A stretch of DNA of 64,000 bases. It comes from Halosimplex litoreum (lineage in GTDB: Archaea; Halobacteriota; Halobacteria; Halobacteriales; Haloarculaceae). The stretch is taken from the NCBI RefSeq assembly GCF_016065055.1, contig NZ_CP065856.1, positions 2,293,836-2,357,835 of the forward strand, given 5' to 3'. Within the stretch, counting starts at the first letter, position 1. Each line of letters opens with the position of its first letter. Of the stretch, positions 8,465 through 17,062 are shown in pieces. The position numbers and the translations under genes were made by a program. Below the pieces are notes generated by a model. The model ran no database searches and was not told where the DNA came from. It worked only from the letters and a program-made list of their open reading frames with translations.

Positions 8465-9217
8465 ATGCCCCGACTCACCCGCCGCCGCGCCCTCCAGGCC
8501 GCGGTCGGACTGGCGGCCGGCCTGGCCGGCTGTCCCGACGGCGGGACCGACGCCGGTCCCGAGGACGCCGCCACCCCTGTCGAGTCGTCGTCCCGGTCGG
8601 TCCCCACGGCCGCCGCTGACCGCGTCGTCGACCCCGAGTACGTCACCCTCCGCGCCGACGAAGCCGACTACAGCGACCCGCTCGCCTGGTTCGTCCCCGA
8701 CCCAACGGACAGACCGACCGCCGACGCCACCGTCGAGCCGACCGCCCGCGAGACCGACGGGCTGATCGCCGACGCGGCCACCGCCGAGACGCTCGTCGTC
8801 GCCGACCGCGCGGCCGAGACCGAGGTCTCCGCGAGCGCCGAGACCGCCCGTCGGTTCGTCGCCGAGACGGACTTCGACAGCGAGACGCTGCTGGTCGAGG
8901 GGCGCTCGGTCCGCGAGTGCTACCGGCTGGTGCTCTGTCACGTCATCTGGAACGACGGTGAGGTCGAGACCGGCTACGGTCGGTTCCTCCGTGGCGCCGA
9001 CGTGGCCTGCGAGAGCGGGAAACGTGACACCCGCGCCACTATCGCTCGAATCCCGGCCGCCCTCGACCCCGACGAGTTCGAGATGGGTGCCACCGGCGTC
9101 GCCAACGGGCGGTGTTTCGGGGTGGGACGCGAGCGCGAGCGCACTCGCTCGACGCCCCGCCCACGCTCGGCGACCGCCGCGGACGCCCCCACCGCCACCG
9201 ACGGGGAGTCCCGATGA
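8465..9217 (+). CDS. Twin-arginine lipoprotein, function unknown
   Basis: A 250-residue protein beginning MPRLTRRRALQAAVG and ending its signal with a lipobox (GLAGC, Cys about residue 23), so it should be exported by Tat and lipid-anchored outside. The mature part is acidic with no family I recognise; four cysteines (two in ECYRLVLC, two later) may form disulfides. A TATA box (ATATTTAC) is centred 28 bases before the ATG. Its stop codon overlaps the next start as ATGA, so it heads an operon with the following lipoprotein gene. Confidence 0.7.
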   Translation: MPRLTRRRALQAAVGLAAGLAGCPDGGTDAGPEDAATPVESSSRSVPTAAADRVVDPEYVTLRADEADYSDPLAWFVPDPTDRPTADATVEPTARETDGLIADAATAETLVVADRAAETEVSASAETARRFVAETDFDSETLLVEGRSVRECYRLVLCHVIWNDGEVETGYGRFLRGADVACESGKRDTRATIARIPAALDPDEFEMGATGVANGRCFGVGRERERTRSTPRPRSATAADAPTATDGESR

Positions 9218-10551
9218 CGGACGAGCGAACGGAGTCGGCTGACGCCCGCCTCACCCGCCGCGGAGCGCTCGCGCTCGGCGCCACGACGCTGCTGTCGGGC
9301 TGTGGTGCGTTGCCGAACCCGCTCGGGGCGAACCCAGTAGAACTCGACGCGGCGCCCCTCGCTCGGATCGCCGACCGCGAGAGACCGACGGTCGACCACT
9401 CGTTGCCCGTCGACGTGGCCGACGCCCACGTCGCCGACTCCCGGGAGCGCGCCCACGCGATGCTCGACGTGGCGCCGCTGCCGCTGACCCCCGAGGACCT
9501 CCCCAACGGCGCCATGCGCGAGGAGATCGCCGACCGCGCCGAGCACGCTCGCGAGCACCTCGCCGAGGCGGTCCGTGCGACCGACACCCGCGAGCGGCTC
9601 GAACTACTCGCTCACGCCCGCGGCCCCGCCCGCGCAGTCGAAGCCGCCTGGGCCGCTATCGAGGACGAACTGGCCGCCGTCGACGTGCGCTCTACCCGGC
9701 GGTCGGTCGACGAGGACCGCCGCGAGTTCCGCGAACGGCGGACCCTGGTCGGTGAGGATCCGGTCCGGGCGCTCGTCGTCCACGCGCTCGTCGGCGACTG
9801 GCTCCGCGACGCCGAGCGCCACCTCGCGGAGGGGTTCGACGAGTCGTCCCCGGTCACCCCGCTGGTCGTCGGCGAACACGCCAGCGAGGTCGAACAGGCT
9901 CGCGCCACCCTCGCCGACGCGCGCCACGTCGACGAGCGGTTCACCGCCTCGCTGTCCGAGCCCCGATCGCTGGAGACGACGTTCGCCGACGCCCGCGACG
10001 CGCTGGCCGAGACGATCGATTCGCGGATGGCCGACAAACCCGCCGAGCACGCCGAAGTTCCTGCTCTCGTCGACGGCGGCGGCGATCTGGACGGGACGGT
10101 CGCCGGCGCGGCGCTCCGCGAGTTGCACGGCGACCTCCCCTACGAGGGGGAGTTCGTCCCGGAGACCGAACTTCCCGGACGGATCCTGTGGCAGGTCGAG
10201 TCGCTGGCACAGATCGGCGGCTTCGAGACGCTGCGCGAGCGGATCGCCGCCGACGAGCACCGAACTGTCGAGAGCGCCGACGACGTCGAGACACTGCGCC
10301 GGGCAGCCGAGACGGCCGTCGAGGACGCGCTCGAAGCAAGCGCCGACGAGCGGCTGGCGCGGACGGAACTCGCCTCGCTCGCGGGCTGGTTCGACTACGT
10401 GAGTCGTCACCTCGATCGACAGGCCGGCGACGACCCGGTCGAACTCGGCTGGGTCGTCGAGGATATCGGCCTGTATCTCCAGATCGAGGTGATCGCCGGC
10501 GCGGTCCCCGCGGCCGTCGACGAGACCCTCGCCGCGCTCGGTGTCGAGTGA
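9214..10551 (+). CDS. Twin-arginine lipoprotein, helical, paralogue of the next gene
   Basis: A 445-residue protein with a Tat signal (RLTRRGALALG) and lipobox LLSGC. The mature part is almost all alpha-helical. It shares a repeated pattern with the gene that follows: ATLADARHVDERFTASLSEP here against ARLADARHLDERFADSLADA there, and a common end (PAAVDETLAALG against PDAVDETLVELA). Function unknown. The ATG overlaps the upstream stop by four bases (ATGA), indicating coupled translation. The start was chosen so that the twin arginines sit near the N-terminus; an upstream in-frame start would bury them. Confidence 0.7.
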   Translation: MTDERTESADARLTRRGALALGATTLLSGCGALPNPLGANPVELDAAPLARIADRERPTVDHSLPVDVADAHVADSRERAHAMLDVAPLPLTPEDLPNGAMREEIADRAEHAREHLAEAVRATDTRERLELLAHARGPARAVEAAWAAIEDELAAVDVRSTRRSVDEDRREFRERRTLVGEDPVRALVVHALVGDWLRDAERHLAEGFDESSPVTPLVVGEHASEVEQARATLADARHVDERFTASLSEPRSLETTFADARDALAETIDSRMADKPAEHAEVPALVDGGGDLDGTVAGAALRELHGDLPYEGEFVPETELPGRILWQVESLAQIGGFETLRERIAADEHRTVESADDVETLRRAAETAVEDALEASADERLARTELASLAGWFDYVSRHLDRQAGDDPVELGWVVEDIGLYLQIEVIAGAVPAAVDETLAALGVE

Positions 10552-10625
10552 ACTGGCGACCGCGACCGTCGTTCCGTTCGAGACCACGAGACATTTATCG
10601 AGCCGCTCTCTCGACAGTCGTGTCG

Positions 10626-11987
10626 ATGGATAGATTGACCCGACGACGGCTGCTGGCCGTCACGGGGGCGACGGCGCTGGGGGGCTGTGCCGGCCTCGGG
10701 GTCGGTGGTGAGCTGGAACCGACGCCGCTGGACGCGACGGCGGTCGCGACCGCCGTCTCGGGGTCGCTTCCGACCGTGACCGAACCGTTTCCCGTCACCG
10801 TGGCCGGGTCGCACTTCGAGGCGTCCCGGCGTGCGGTTCGGTCGACGCTCGACGGACTCCCCGACCCGATCCCGTCGACCGGGCCGCCCGACGAGGCGAC
10901 GCGGGCGATGGTCCGCCGCGGCGTCGAGCGCACCCGCGTGAACCTGACGGCGGCGGACGACGCCGAGACGGCTCGGGAGCGACTCGGCGAACTCCGCGAC
11001 GCGCGCTCGTCGGCCGCGCGCGCCGCGGCCGCGTGGGCGTTCGCGACCGACGAGCTGACGCGCGAGGCGGTGCGCTCGCGGGGGCGAACGCTCGAACGCG
11101 AGGTCGAGGCGTTCCGCGACGCTCGGACTCTCGTCGGCGACCCCGACGAGCCCGTCCGGGCGCTGTTCGCCAACTCGATCGTCGGGTCGCTGGCCGAGCG
11201 GGCGGGCGACGACGCCACGCCCGAGTGGGACGACTACGAGCGCGACTCCTCGGACGCGCCGACCGCCGCCGACGCCGCGGCCGAGCAACTACCAGACGTG
11301 CGAGCCGTCGGCAAGCGCGCCGGGACGATCGCGGAGGGCCGTGCGCGACTGGCGGACGCCCGCCACCTCGACGAGCGATTCGCCGATTCGCTTGCCGACG
11401 CGTCGCCGATGGTCTCGACGTTCACCGAGGCCCGCGACGGGCTGACGGCGACGCTCCGATCGGGAGTCGCGGAGTTCCCCGGGCCGGACGTCGACGCGGC
11501 CGAACTGGTCGGGACCGACGCGGGCGACGTCGGTCGGGCCGTCGAGGACGCGCTCCGACAGCTCCACGCCGCCGCCCACTACCTCGCCGACCGCGAGGCG
11601 ACGGGCGACCCCGCCTCGGACGTGCTCGCGCGCCACAGGGGGCTCGCCCAGGCTGCCGCCTTCGAGACGCTGCGCGACCGGGTGACCCACGGCGACGGAC
11701 TCGGCGTCGACAGCGCCGCGGACCTGCGCGAGCGCCGCGACGAGGCCGTCGACGCCGTCGAGACGGCGCTGGCCGAGAGCGCGGACCGCCGGCTGGCGCG
11801 AGAGCTACTTTCGTATCCGGTCGCGCGGATGGAAAGCACCGACGCGTCGCTGCGCGAGTGGGACGACGCGACCCTCCAGCAGGCCGCCGTCGTCGACCGG
11901 GCCAGGTACTACATCGAGTTCGCCGCGCTCGCCCGCGCGGCGCCCGACGCCGTCGACGAGACGCTGGTCGAACTCGCCGCCTTCTGA
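10626..11987 (+). CDS. Twin-arginine lipoprotein, helical, paralogue of the previous gene
   Basis: A 453-residue protein with a Tat signal (MDRLTRRRLLAVTG) and lipobox ALGGC. It is helical throughout and similar in length, order and local sequence to the preceding lipoprotein, so the two are a tandem duplication. It has its own TATA element (CATTTATC) centred about 30 bases before the ATG. That favours the ATG over an in-frame GTG six bases upstream. Role unknown; all three neighbouring products should be anchored on the outer face of the membrane and might work together. Confidence 0.7.
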   Translation: MDRLTRRRLLAVTGATALGGCAGLGVGGELEPTPLDATAVATAVSGSLPTVTEPFPVTVAGSHFEASRRAVRSTLDGLPDPIPSTGPPDEATRAMVRRGVERTRVNLTAADDAETARERLGELRDARSSAARAAAAWAFATDELTREAVRSRGRTLEREVEAFRDARTLVGDPDEPVRALFANSIVGSLAERAGDDATPEWDDYERDSSDAPTAADAAAEQLPDVRAVGKRAGTIAEGRARLADARHLDERFADSLADASPMVSTFTEARDGLTATLRSGVAEFPGPDVDAAELVGTDAGDVGRAVEDALRQLHAAAHYLADREATGDPASDVLARHRGLAQAAAFETLRDRVTHGDGLGVDSAADLRERRDEAVDAVETALAESADRRLARELLSYPVARMESTDASLREWDDATLQQAAVVDRARYYIEFAALARAAPDAVDETLVELAAF

Positions 11988-12011
11988 CCGACCGAAGCCG
12001 CACCGACTCCG

Positions 12012-12461
12012 TTACGCGCGTCGCTCGACCGACTCGACCGCTTCCGCCGGGGTCTCGACGTGTTCGATACCGTCGACGCCGTCGATGCTGTGAGTGTCCA
12101 GGCCCGCGACCGGCTTGCCGAAATCGAGCGCGTGACCGAGTTCCGAGAGCGTCCCGGTGCCGCCGTCGACGGCGACCACGGCGTCGCCGTTCATGACGAC
12201 GAGGACGTTTCGCGCGTTGCCCATCCCGGTCGCGAGGGCCGTGTCGACGTACTCGTTGGCGTCCGCGCGGCGCTCGGTCGGGAGGATCCCGATCGTTGAC
12301 CCGCCGGCCTCGCTCGCGCCGCGACAGACCGCCTCCATCACGCCGCCGAGGCCGCCGCAGACCACCTCGTGGCCCCGCTCGGCGAGTTCCCGGCCGAGTG
12401 TTTCGGCCGTGGCCGCCTCTTGCTCCGTAACGGTCCCACCGCCGATGACGCTGACTCGCAT
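12012..12461 (-). CDS. LOG/SLOG-type nucleotide-binding protein (TIGR00725-like)
   Basis: A 149-residue Rossmann-like protein. It starts with MRVSVIGGG and has GGLGGVMEAVCRGASEAGG near residue 40 and DGGTGTLSE near residue 100, the last being the counterpart of PGGxGTxxE in LOG (so-called lysine decarboxylase) proteins. The SLOG superfamily binds nucleotides or nucleotide-derived ligands; the substrate of this short haloarchaeal branch is unknown. It is convergent with the lipoprotein cluster and divergent from vapBC, with a 98-base intergenic region that holds the vapBC operator. Confidence 0.75.
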   Translation of the reverse strand: MRVSVIGGGTVTEQEAATAETLGRELAERGHEVVCGGLGGVMEAVCRGASEAGGSTIGILPTERRADANEYVDTALATGMGNARNVLVVMNGDAVVAVDGGTGTLSELGHALDFGKPVAGLDTHSIDGVDGIEHVETPAEAVESVERRA

Positions 12462-12533
12462 AGACGGTGCTGGCGCGTGGAACGGTCAAAACCGCTCCCA
12501 TCTGCGAGCGGACGCGTCCGGCGCAACTACCTT

Positions 12534-12551
12534 GTATACGGGAGTGTATAC
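12534..12551 (+). promoter_or_regulatory. Paired GTATAC palindromes, candidate VapB operator and promoter
   Basis: Two perfect GTATAC palindromes (12534-12539 and 12546-12551) are separated by six bases, a 12-bp repeat spacing. They sit 9-26 bases before the vapB ATG and overlap where the TATA box should be. VapB-type antitoxins usually repress their own operon by binding such symmetric sites, so this is a natural autorepression operator. Confidence 0.6.
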
Positions 12552-12559
12552 GAACGGGT

Positions 12560-12772
12560 ATGAGCAAGAGCATCCGCGTCGACGAGGAGACGCACGCGGC
12601 GCTCGCGGCGCTGAAGGGCGACGACGAGACGTTCGACGACGTGCTCCTACGTCTCATCGAGGACCGACGCGAGCGCGTTCGGGAGGGTGCCGGACTCTGG
12701 GAGGGTACCGACGCCGCCGAGAAAGCCCTCGAAGCGAGGAAGGAGATGAAACGCGGCGTCGGCGAGCGATGA
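12560..12772 (+). CDS. vapB: VapB-like antitoxin
   Basis: A 70-residue protein. The N-terminal strand-helix-helix (SKSIRVDEETHAALAALKG) has the ribbon-helix-helix/AbrB-like look of haloarchaeal VapB antitoxins, and the C-terminal half is the charged toxin-wrapping tail (EDRRERVREGAGLWEG). It should neutralise the VapC nuclease encoded next and repress the operon through the paired palindromes just upstream. The stop overlaps the vapC start as ATGA, typical of a type II pair. Confidence 0.85.
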   Translation: MSKSIRVDEETHAALAALKGDDETFDDVLLRLIEDRRERVREGAGLWEGTDAAEKALEARKEMKRGVGER

Positions 12773-13161
12773 CCGTCTACGATAGCAGCGTTCTGATCCA
12801 CTATCTCGACGGCGAAACCGGAGCAGTCGACTACGTGGAACACCACCAGAATCGACGTGCGGTCGCACCGCAACTGGTACTGTTCGAGGTGTATCAGGGG
12901 GAGCTGTTCAAATCCGGCCCACCCGATTTCGACGCCGTCGACGACGCGCTCGGCTGGCTCTCGGTCGTCGAGAAGTCGTCCGGTATCGCTCGCGCTGCCG
13001 CCGAGTTGCAGGGCGAACTGCGCGACCGTGGGGAGTTGCTCGCCGCTCGCGACGCGTTCATCGTAGGAACAGCGAGACAACTCGGCGAACCGCTCGCCGT
13101 TGCAGACTCCGATTTCGATGTCGACGGAATCGACGAGCTACTCGACGTCGATTTCGTCTGA
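12769..13161 (+). CDS. vapC: VapC toxin, PIN-domain ribonuclease
   Basis: A 130-residue PIN domain. Acidic metal-binding residues are in the expected places: D5 in YDSSVLIHYL, the Glu in LFEVYQGE near residue 40, the Asp in ARDAFIVGTA near residue 97, and the Asp in ADSDFD near residue 113. VapC toxins cleave structured RNAs, often tRNA or the sarcin-ricin loop; the target here is unknown. It is translationally coupled to vapB through a 4-base overlap. All residues appear intact, so it is probably active. Confidence 0.9.
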   Translation: MTVYDSSVLIHYLDGETGAVDYVEHHQNRRAVAPQLVLFEVYQGELFKSGPPDFDAVDDALGWLSVVEKSSGIARAAAELQGELRDRGELLAARDAFIVGTARQLGEPLAVADSDFDVDGIDELLDVDFV

Positions 13162-13227
13162 GGCTCTCTCGGCGAGAACGGATACGCGTAACCGGGCCCC
13201 AGAAGTCTCAACCTGTCAGTTCGAACC

Positions 13228-13470
13228 CTACACGAGGTCGTCGATCGTGTCGAGAAACGACTGGAAATCCTTCGCACCGGCCTGTTCCGCGATAGAGCGG
13301 AGCGTGTCGGTCGCGACTTCGTCGTGCAGCGGGACCGTCACGGTTCGTTTCTCACCCGTGTTCGGGTCGATATACCGGAGTTTGACGTGACTTCCGGTCT
13401 GATCGACGCGCCGGAAGTTCCACTTCCGAAGCGCGTCGATCAGTTCCCGTCCGGAGTAGGGCCGAGACAC
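13228..13470 (-). CDS. hicA: HicA mRNA interferase toxin
   Basis: An 80-residue double-stranded-RNA-binding-fold protein with the HicA pattern: SGRELIDALRKWNF, then QTGSHVKLR with the catalytic His, then VTVPLHDEVATDTLRSI. HicA cleaves mRNA independently of ribosomes and is held inactive by HicB. Here it lies downstream of hicB (gap 64 bases), the reverse of the commonest bacterial order but frequent in archaea. Confidence 0.92.
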   Translation of the reverse strand: MSRPYSGRELIDALRKWNFRRVDQTGSHVKLRYIDPNTGEKRTVTVPLHDEVATDTLRSIAEQAGAKDFQSFLDTIDDLV

Positions 13471-13534
13471 AGAGGCGATGCTTCCGGGTCGAAAATAACG
13501 CTTTGGTTTGCGGGTATTCGTCGCTCGGGCGACT

Positions 13535-13759
13535 CTACTCGTCGGTCAGCCACGGTGCAGTGGCTTCTTCCAGATCCGCATCGTCGGGGTCCGGTCGCTC
13601 GTGGAGTTCCAGCGCTTCGGCGAGGTTGGCGAGTGCTTCCGCCTTGGTGTCGCCCTGACTCGCAACTCCGGAATCGTCGTCACGCGCGACGACGTACCCG
13701 TCGCTCTCGGTGAGCGTGACGGTGTCGGACTCGTCGGGCTCGCGGGACTGGACTCCCAT
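13535..13759 (-). CDS. hicB: HicB antitoxin
   Basis: A 74-residue protein with the partial RNase H-like HicB fold: VTLTESDGYVVARDDDSGVASQGDTKAEALANLAEALEL, here split at the hairpin near DDDSG, closely resembles the HicB core. There is no C-terminal DNA-binding domain, so autoregulation may need other factors. The start at 13759 is preferred to one 27 bases upstream because a TATA-like CTGATTTGC is centred about 27 bases before it. Confidence 0.85.
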   Translation of the reverse strand: MGVQSREPDESDTVTLTESDGYVVARDDDSGVASQGDTKAEALANLAEALELHERPDPDDADLEEATAPWLTDE

Positions 13760-13895
13760 ACCTCCCACTGGTCGGGCCCAGGGCAAATCAGTTTCGGCCG
13801 ATTCTCTCCGCTCTCGACGTCAGGCTGGGGCTGGTACGGATTCAGTCGGTCGCACGTGACGAACAACGCAAGAAAACGGAATCTATACTGACGAC

Positions 13896-15293
13896 CTACT
13901 CGACCTGCTCGAACCAATCTTCGACGCGGGCGACGGGTGCGCCGGTGATCTCCGCCACGTCGGTGGGCTCGCGTTCGAGCATGTCGGCGACGGTGTCGAT
14001 GCCGGCGTCGCGCAGGCGGTCGGCGTAGGTCGGGCCGACGCCGTCGACGGTGTCCACGTCCGGACTGTCCGGTTCGTCCTCGGCGTCGGTCGCTTCCTCG
14101 GCAGCCTCGGCGGCCTCGGCGGCCTCCTCGGCGACGGCGTCGACCGCCGCGGCGGCGTCAGTGTCGTCGCTCTCCGCCGAGCGGTCGGCGTACCACTCAC
14201 AGACTTCGGGCCAGACCTCCTCGTGCGATGAGGAGGAGACGGAGAGGCCGATGTGGCCGGTCGAGTACTCGATGGTGGTCACGTCGTCGCTGCCGACGAC
14301 CTCGTTGAACGGCTTGGAGGCGTCGGCGGGGATGAGGTGGTCGTACTCGCCCATGATCTGGAGGACGGGCATGTCGATCTCCTCGACGTCGACGTGGACC
14401 CCGTCGAGCTCCATCTCGTTGTGGTAGAGCTTGTTCTCCTGGTAGAGGTCGGTGAGGAACTGGTCGTAGGCCTCGCCGGCGACGTCGATGCCCTCGGAGA
14501 GCCACCGCTCCATGCGGCCGAAGTTCTCGACGAAGTCCTCGTTGTCGAGGTTCTCGTAGAAGCGGACGTACTTCGAGACGTAGTTGTCCACGGGGTCCAT
14601 CAGCGCGAAGCCCACGTCTAAGAACTCCGCGGGGACGTTTCCGAAGGTGTCGGTGATCTCCTCGGGGTCGTAGTACTCCTCGGAGCCCCACTGTTCGAGG
14701 AGGCCGCCGGTCCCGTCGAAACACAGCCCCGCGGCCATCAGGCCCAGTGCGTTGACCTTCTCGGGGTGCAGCGCCGCGTACATGGCCGACATCGTCCCGC
14801 CCATGCAGTAGCCGAGGACGTTGATCGCGTCCTGGCCAGACCGCTCGCGCACCACGTCGACGCAGTTCTCGATGTAGCGGTTGACGTAGTCGTCGAGCGT
14901 GAGGTGCTGGTCCATCCGCGAGGGCTCGTTCCAGTCGATGAGGTACACGTCGTGACCGGCTTCGAGCAGCCGGCGCACCACGGAGCGCTCCTCCTGGAGG
15001 TCGAGGATGTACGGCTTGTTGATCAGCGCGTAGACGATGAGGATCGGGACGTCGTGGGTCTCGTCGGGCTCGATACCGGCCGCCTCGGGCTGGTAGTGCA
15101 GTAGTTCGAGCTTGTTCTCCTCGTAGACGACCTCGCTGGGGGTCTGGCCCACGTCGACGCTCTCGACGCTCGCCAGCGCGTCGGGGAGCTCGGCGTTCTG
15201 CTCGGTCGCGTCGGTCATCGTCTCTAAGGCGGTGCGCTGGGCGTCCAGCGCCAGGGAGATGGGGTTGAACGGGTCCGCGCGTTCGCTCGCCAT
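13896..15293 (-). CDS. phaC: Class III polyhydroxyalkanoate synthase, catalytic subunit, with C-terminal HhH domain
   Basis: A 465-residue alpha/beta-hydrolase. The lipase-like box is GYCMGG (161-166), with C163 as the nucleophile; D318 (GEYDHLIP) and H347 (TGHIGL) complete the triad. It polymerises 3-hydroxyacyl-CoA on the granule surface together with PhaE. Beyond the hydrolase comes an Ala/Glu-rich linker (about 375-410) and then a helix-hairpin-helix segment (412-465, [17 protein letters not shown] and [12 protein letters not shown]), normally a DNA-binding or protein-protein module. It is the last gene of phaRPEC, starting one base after the phaE stop. Confidence 0.95.
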   Translation of the reverse strand: MASERADPFNPISLALDAQRTALETMTDATEQNAELPDALASVESVDVGQTPSEVVYEENKLELLHYQPEAAGIEPDETHDVPILIVYALINKPYILDLQEERSVVRRLLEAGHDVYLIDWNEPSRMDQHLTLDDYVNRYIENCVDVVRERSGQDAINVLGYCMGGTMSAMYAALHPEKVNALGLMAAGLCFDGTGGLLEQWGSEEYYDPEEITDTFGNVPAEFLDVGFALMDPVDNYVSKYVRFYENLDNEDFVENFGRMERWLSEGIDVAGEAYDQFLTDLYQENKLYHNEMELDGVHVDVEEIDMPVLQIMGEYDHLIPADASKPFNEVVGSDDVTTIEYSTGHIGLSVSSSSHEEVWPEVCEWYADRSAESDDTDAAAAVDAVAEEAAEAAEAAEEATDAEDEPDSPDVDTVDGVGPTYADRLRDAGIDTVADMLEREPTDVAEITGAPVARVEDWFEQVE

Positions 15294-15294
15294 C

Positions 15295-15840
15295 TTACTC
15301 CTCCAGGTGGTCGAGGATCTCGTCGAGCTTCCGTTCGACGTCCTGCTGGCGCCGTTCGAGCTCGACGAGGCGCTCGCCGACCTCGTCCATGTCGTCGCGG
15401 GTCGGGAACCCGAGCTGGGAGATGGTCTCCTGGCTCACGTCGTCGGCCTCGCGGCGCATCTCCATCATGCGCTCGACGAGCTGGCCGTTGGCGGCGGCGA
15501 AGGCGCTGGTCGACATGACCTCCTTGAACGCCTCGTTGGCCGACTGCAGCCAGATGTCCCGGTACTCCGCGGGGGCGACGTCCTCGCCCTGGGCGGCGTC
15601 GGTGGTCCGCTCGAACATCTGCTCGGCGGCGTCCATCCACACCTCGTAGGCGCGGTTGTACCCCTGGATCCCTTCGGCCATCGCCTCGTCTTCGGGCACG
15701 GAGTCCTCGACGGCCTCGGCCCACGACTCGACGAACGCGGCCTGGGCCTTCATGTTCTGTTCGAGGGAGTCGGCGACGGCGTCGTTCATCTCCTCGACCA
15801 TCTCTGTCCACTGCTCCTGCATCTCGTTGGTGTTGCTCAT
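15295..15840 (-). CDS. phaE: Class III polyhydroxyalkanoate synthase subunit PhaE
   Basis: A 181-residue, mostly helical acidic protein. EEYRDIW-like [19 protein letters not shown] in the middle and a C-terminal coiled coil ([20 protein letters not shown]) match haloarchaeal PhaE. It forms the active synthase complex with PhaC, whose start lies immediately downstream. It is much shorter than bacterial class III PhaE (about 350 residues), as is usual in haloarchaea. Confidence 0.92.
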   Translation of the reverse strand: MSNTNEMQEQWTEMVEEMNDAVADSLEQNMKAQAAFVESWAEAVEDSVPEDEAMAEGIQGYNRAYEVWMDAAEQMFERTTDAAQGEDVAPAEYRDIWLQSANEAFKEVMSTSAFAAANGQLVERMMEMRREADDVSQETISQLGFPTRDDMDEVGERLVELERRQQDVERKLDEILDHLEE

Positions 15841-15879
15841 GGGTATATCTCTGGTATGCTGAAAGAAAAAACCGTGTTC

Positions 15880-16428
15880 CTACGCGTCGACGGCGGCGGC
15901 GGCCCGCTCCTGGACGTCGCTGACCTGGTCCTGCAGGTCCTCCATCTGGTCCTGCAGCGTCTCGAGCTGGTCGCCCCACTGCTCGGCGACGTCGACCGAC
16001 TGGGCCTCGAGCTCCTCGTGGGCCTCGGTGAGCATCGCGACCTGCTCGTCGAGGGCTTCGACGTAGTCGCCCGTCAGCTCGTCGTAGGCGTCGATACCCT
16101 CCTCGTACTCGCTGGCGACGGTCTCGAAGACCTCCGCGTGGTTCTCCAGCAGGAAGTCGTACTGCTCGTCGACGGCCGCGCGCATCTCGTCGACGGTGCC
16201 GGCGGTGCCGGGCATCGACGACTCGATCACGTCGAGGTAGCCGTGGACCATCGTCTGGGTCAGCTCGACGCCGCGGCGCTGGGCCGACTCCTGGCTGTCG
16301 AAGCTGTCGACGACGGCCTGGCTCATCGTCTGCTGCATCTCGAGACTCTGCTCGAAGGCCTTCTGGCTCTGCTCGATGGTCGCGCGCTGCATCTCGAACG
16401 CCGTGGTGATGGGGGTCGTGTATGCCAT
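15880..16428 (-). CDS. phaP: Phasin, PHA granule-associated protein
   Basis: A 182-residue all-helical amphipathic protein lacking Cys and basic clusters. Long heptad patterns run through the C-terminal half (AMLTEAHEELEAQSVDVAEQ, then QDQMEDLQDQVSDVQER). The position between phaR and phaE and the composition identify it as the haloarchaeal phasin that coats polyhydroxyalkanoate granules and controls their size. It lies 5 bases after the phaR stop, so the two are certainly one transcript, and 39 bases before phaE. Confidence 0.88.
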   Translation of the reverse strand: MAYTTPITTAFEMQRATIEQSQKAFEQSLEMQQTMSQAVVDSFDSQESAQRRGVELTQTMVHGYLDVIESSMPGTAGTVDEMRAAVDEQYDFLLENHAEVFETVASEYEEGIDAYDELTGDYVEALDEQVAMLTEAHEELEAQSVDVAEQWGDQLETLQDQMEDLQDQVSDVQERAAAAVDA

Positions 16429-16433
16429 GTGTA

Positions 16434-16727
16434 TCACTCTCTGTTCCGCTTGACCGGGATGACGACGGTCTGGACGATGTCGCCCTCTTCGATGTCCAGC
16501 GCCTCGCGCTCGGCGTCGGGGATAGATATCCGGCCGCCCGACTGGACGCGCGTCTTGAACGTCGCCGTCTGACTCATCGCGCCGAGCTGGTTCATATCCA
16601 GCCCCCCTGCGCCCGCCTGCATCATCCGACTCAGCATCTCCTGCTGGGTCTCCATCGCCTGCTCGCTCATCTCCTGCATCCCACTGAACATCGGCGGCCA
16701 CGTCGGACCGTCGCTCTCGTCGGTCAT
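16434..16727 (-). CDS. phaR: AbrB-type regulator PhaR of the PHA operon
   Basis: A 97-residue protein. The N-terminal half is Met/Gln-rich and helical, likely for granule or partner contact. The C-terminal half (about 58-90) is a swapped-hairpin AbrB DNA-binding domain: FKTRVQSGGRISIPDAERE then IEEGDIVQTVVIP. In Haloferax mediterranei the equivalent PhaR represses phaRP and senses granule load; the same order here supports the same role. A TATA box lies 30 bases upstream, with decamer repeats behind it as the candidate operator. Confidence 0.88.
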   Translation of the reverse strand: MTDESDGPTWPPMFSGMQEMSEQAMETQQEMLSRMMQAGAGGLDMNQLGAMSQTATFKTRVQSGGRISIPDAEREALDIEEGDIVQTVVIPVKRNRE

Positions 16728-16753
16728 CGGTCAACGATACGTACACCCCTCAG

Positions 16754-16805
16754 TTACATAAGGATTGCGCTCAAAACCATCGATTACCATTCGATACCAT
16801 TCGAT
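16754..16805 (-). promoter_or_regulatory. phaRPEC promoter with tandem decamer repeats
   Basis: On the minus strand a TATA element (TTATGTAA, 16754-16761) is centred about 30 bases before the phaR ATG. Immediately upstream of it are three ten-base reiterations. On the plus strand they read ACCATCGAT (16776-16784), ACCATTCGAT (16786-16795) and ACCATTCGAT (16796-16805), in phase with one helical turn. Such phased direct repeats next to BRE/TATA are a plausible binding site for PhaR or another regulator. Confidence 0.55.
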
Positions 16806-17062
16806 GGATCCGGATTCGGCTACCGGTCGTCGGGGTGGGTGCAGCCGGGCAGTCGACGCTCGGCGGACGGGGTAGCTGCGGCTTACCGGCGGGGTGGGGT
16901 CGGCCCGCCTCTGCGGGGCTCTCGACGTTCCCGCCGCCGCGAGAACCCCCAGCGGTAAGCGGTGCGTATGCCACGAATCGGCTCGAGAAGCTGCATCTCG
17001 GCTGATATCGGCGTTCTCGGACCACTACGTTTTAATAGCATCAAACCCAAACGCGGGTATCG
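16806..17062. other. Intergenic region between phaR and phaJ with a paired stem
   Basis: No gene is seen. GCTTACCG (about 16880) and CGGTAAGC (about 16958) can pair across some 70 bases that contain smaller hairpins such as CCCGC-CTCT-GCGGG. At its right end a TATA element, TTTTAATA (17030-17037), is centred about 30 bases before the phaJ start. Confidence 0.35.
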
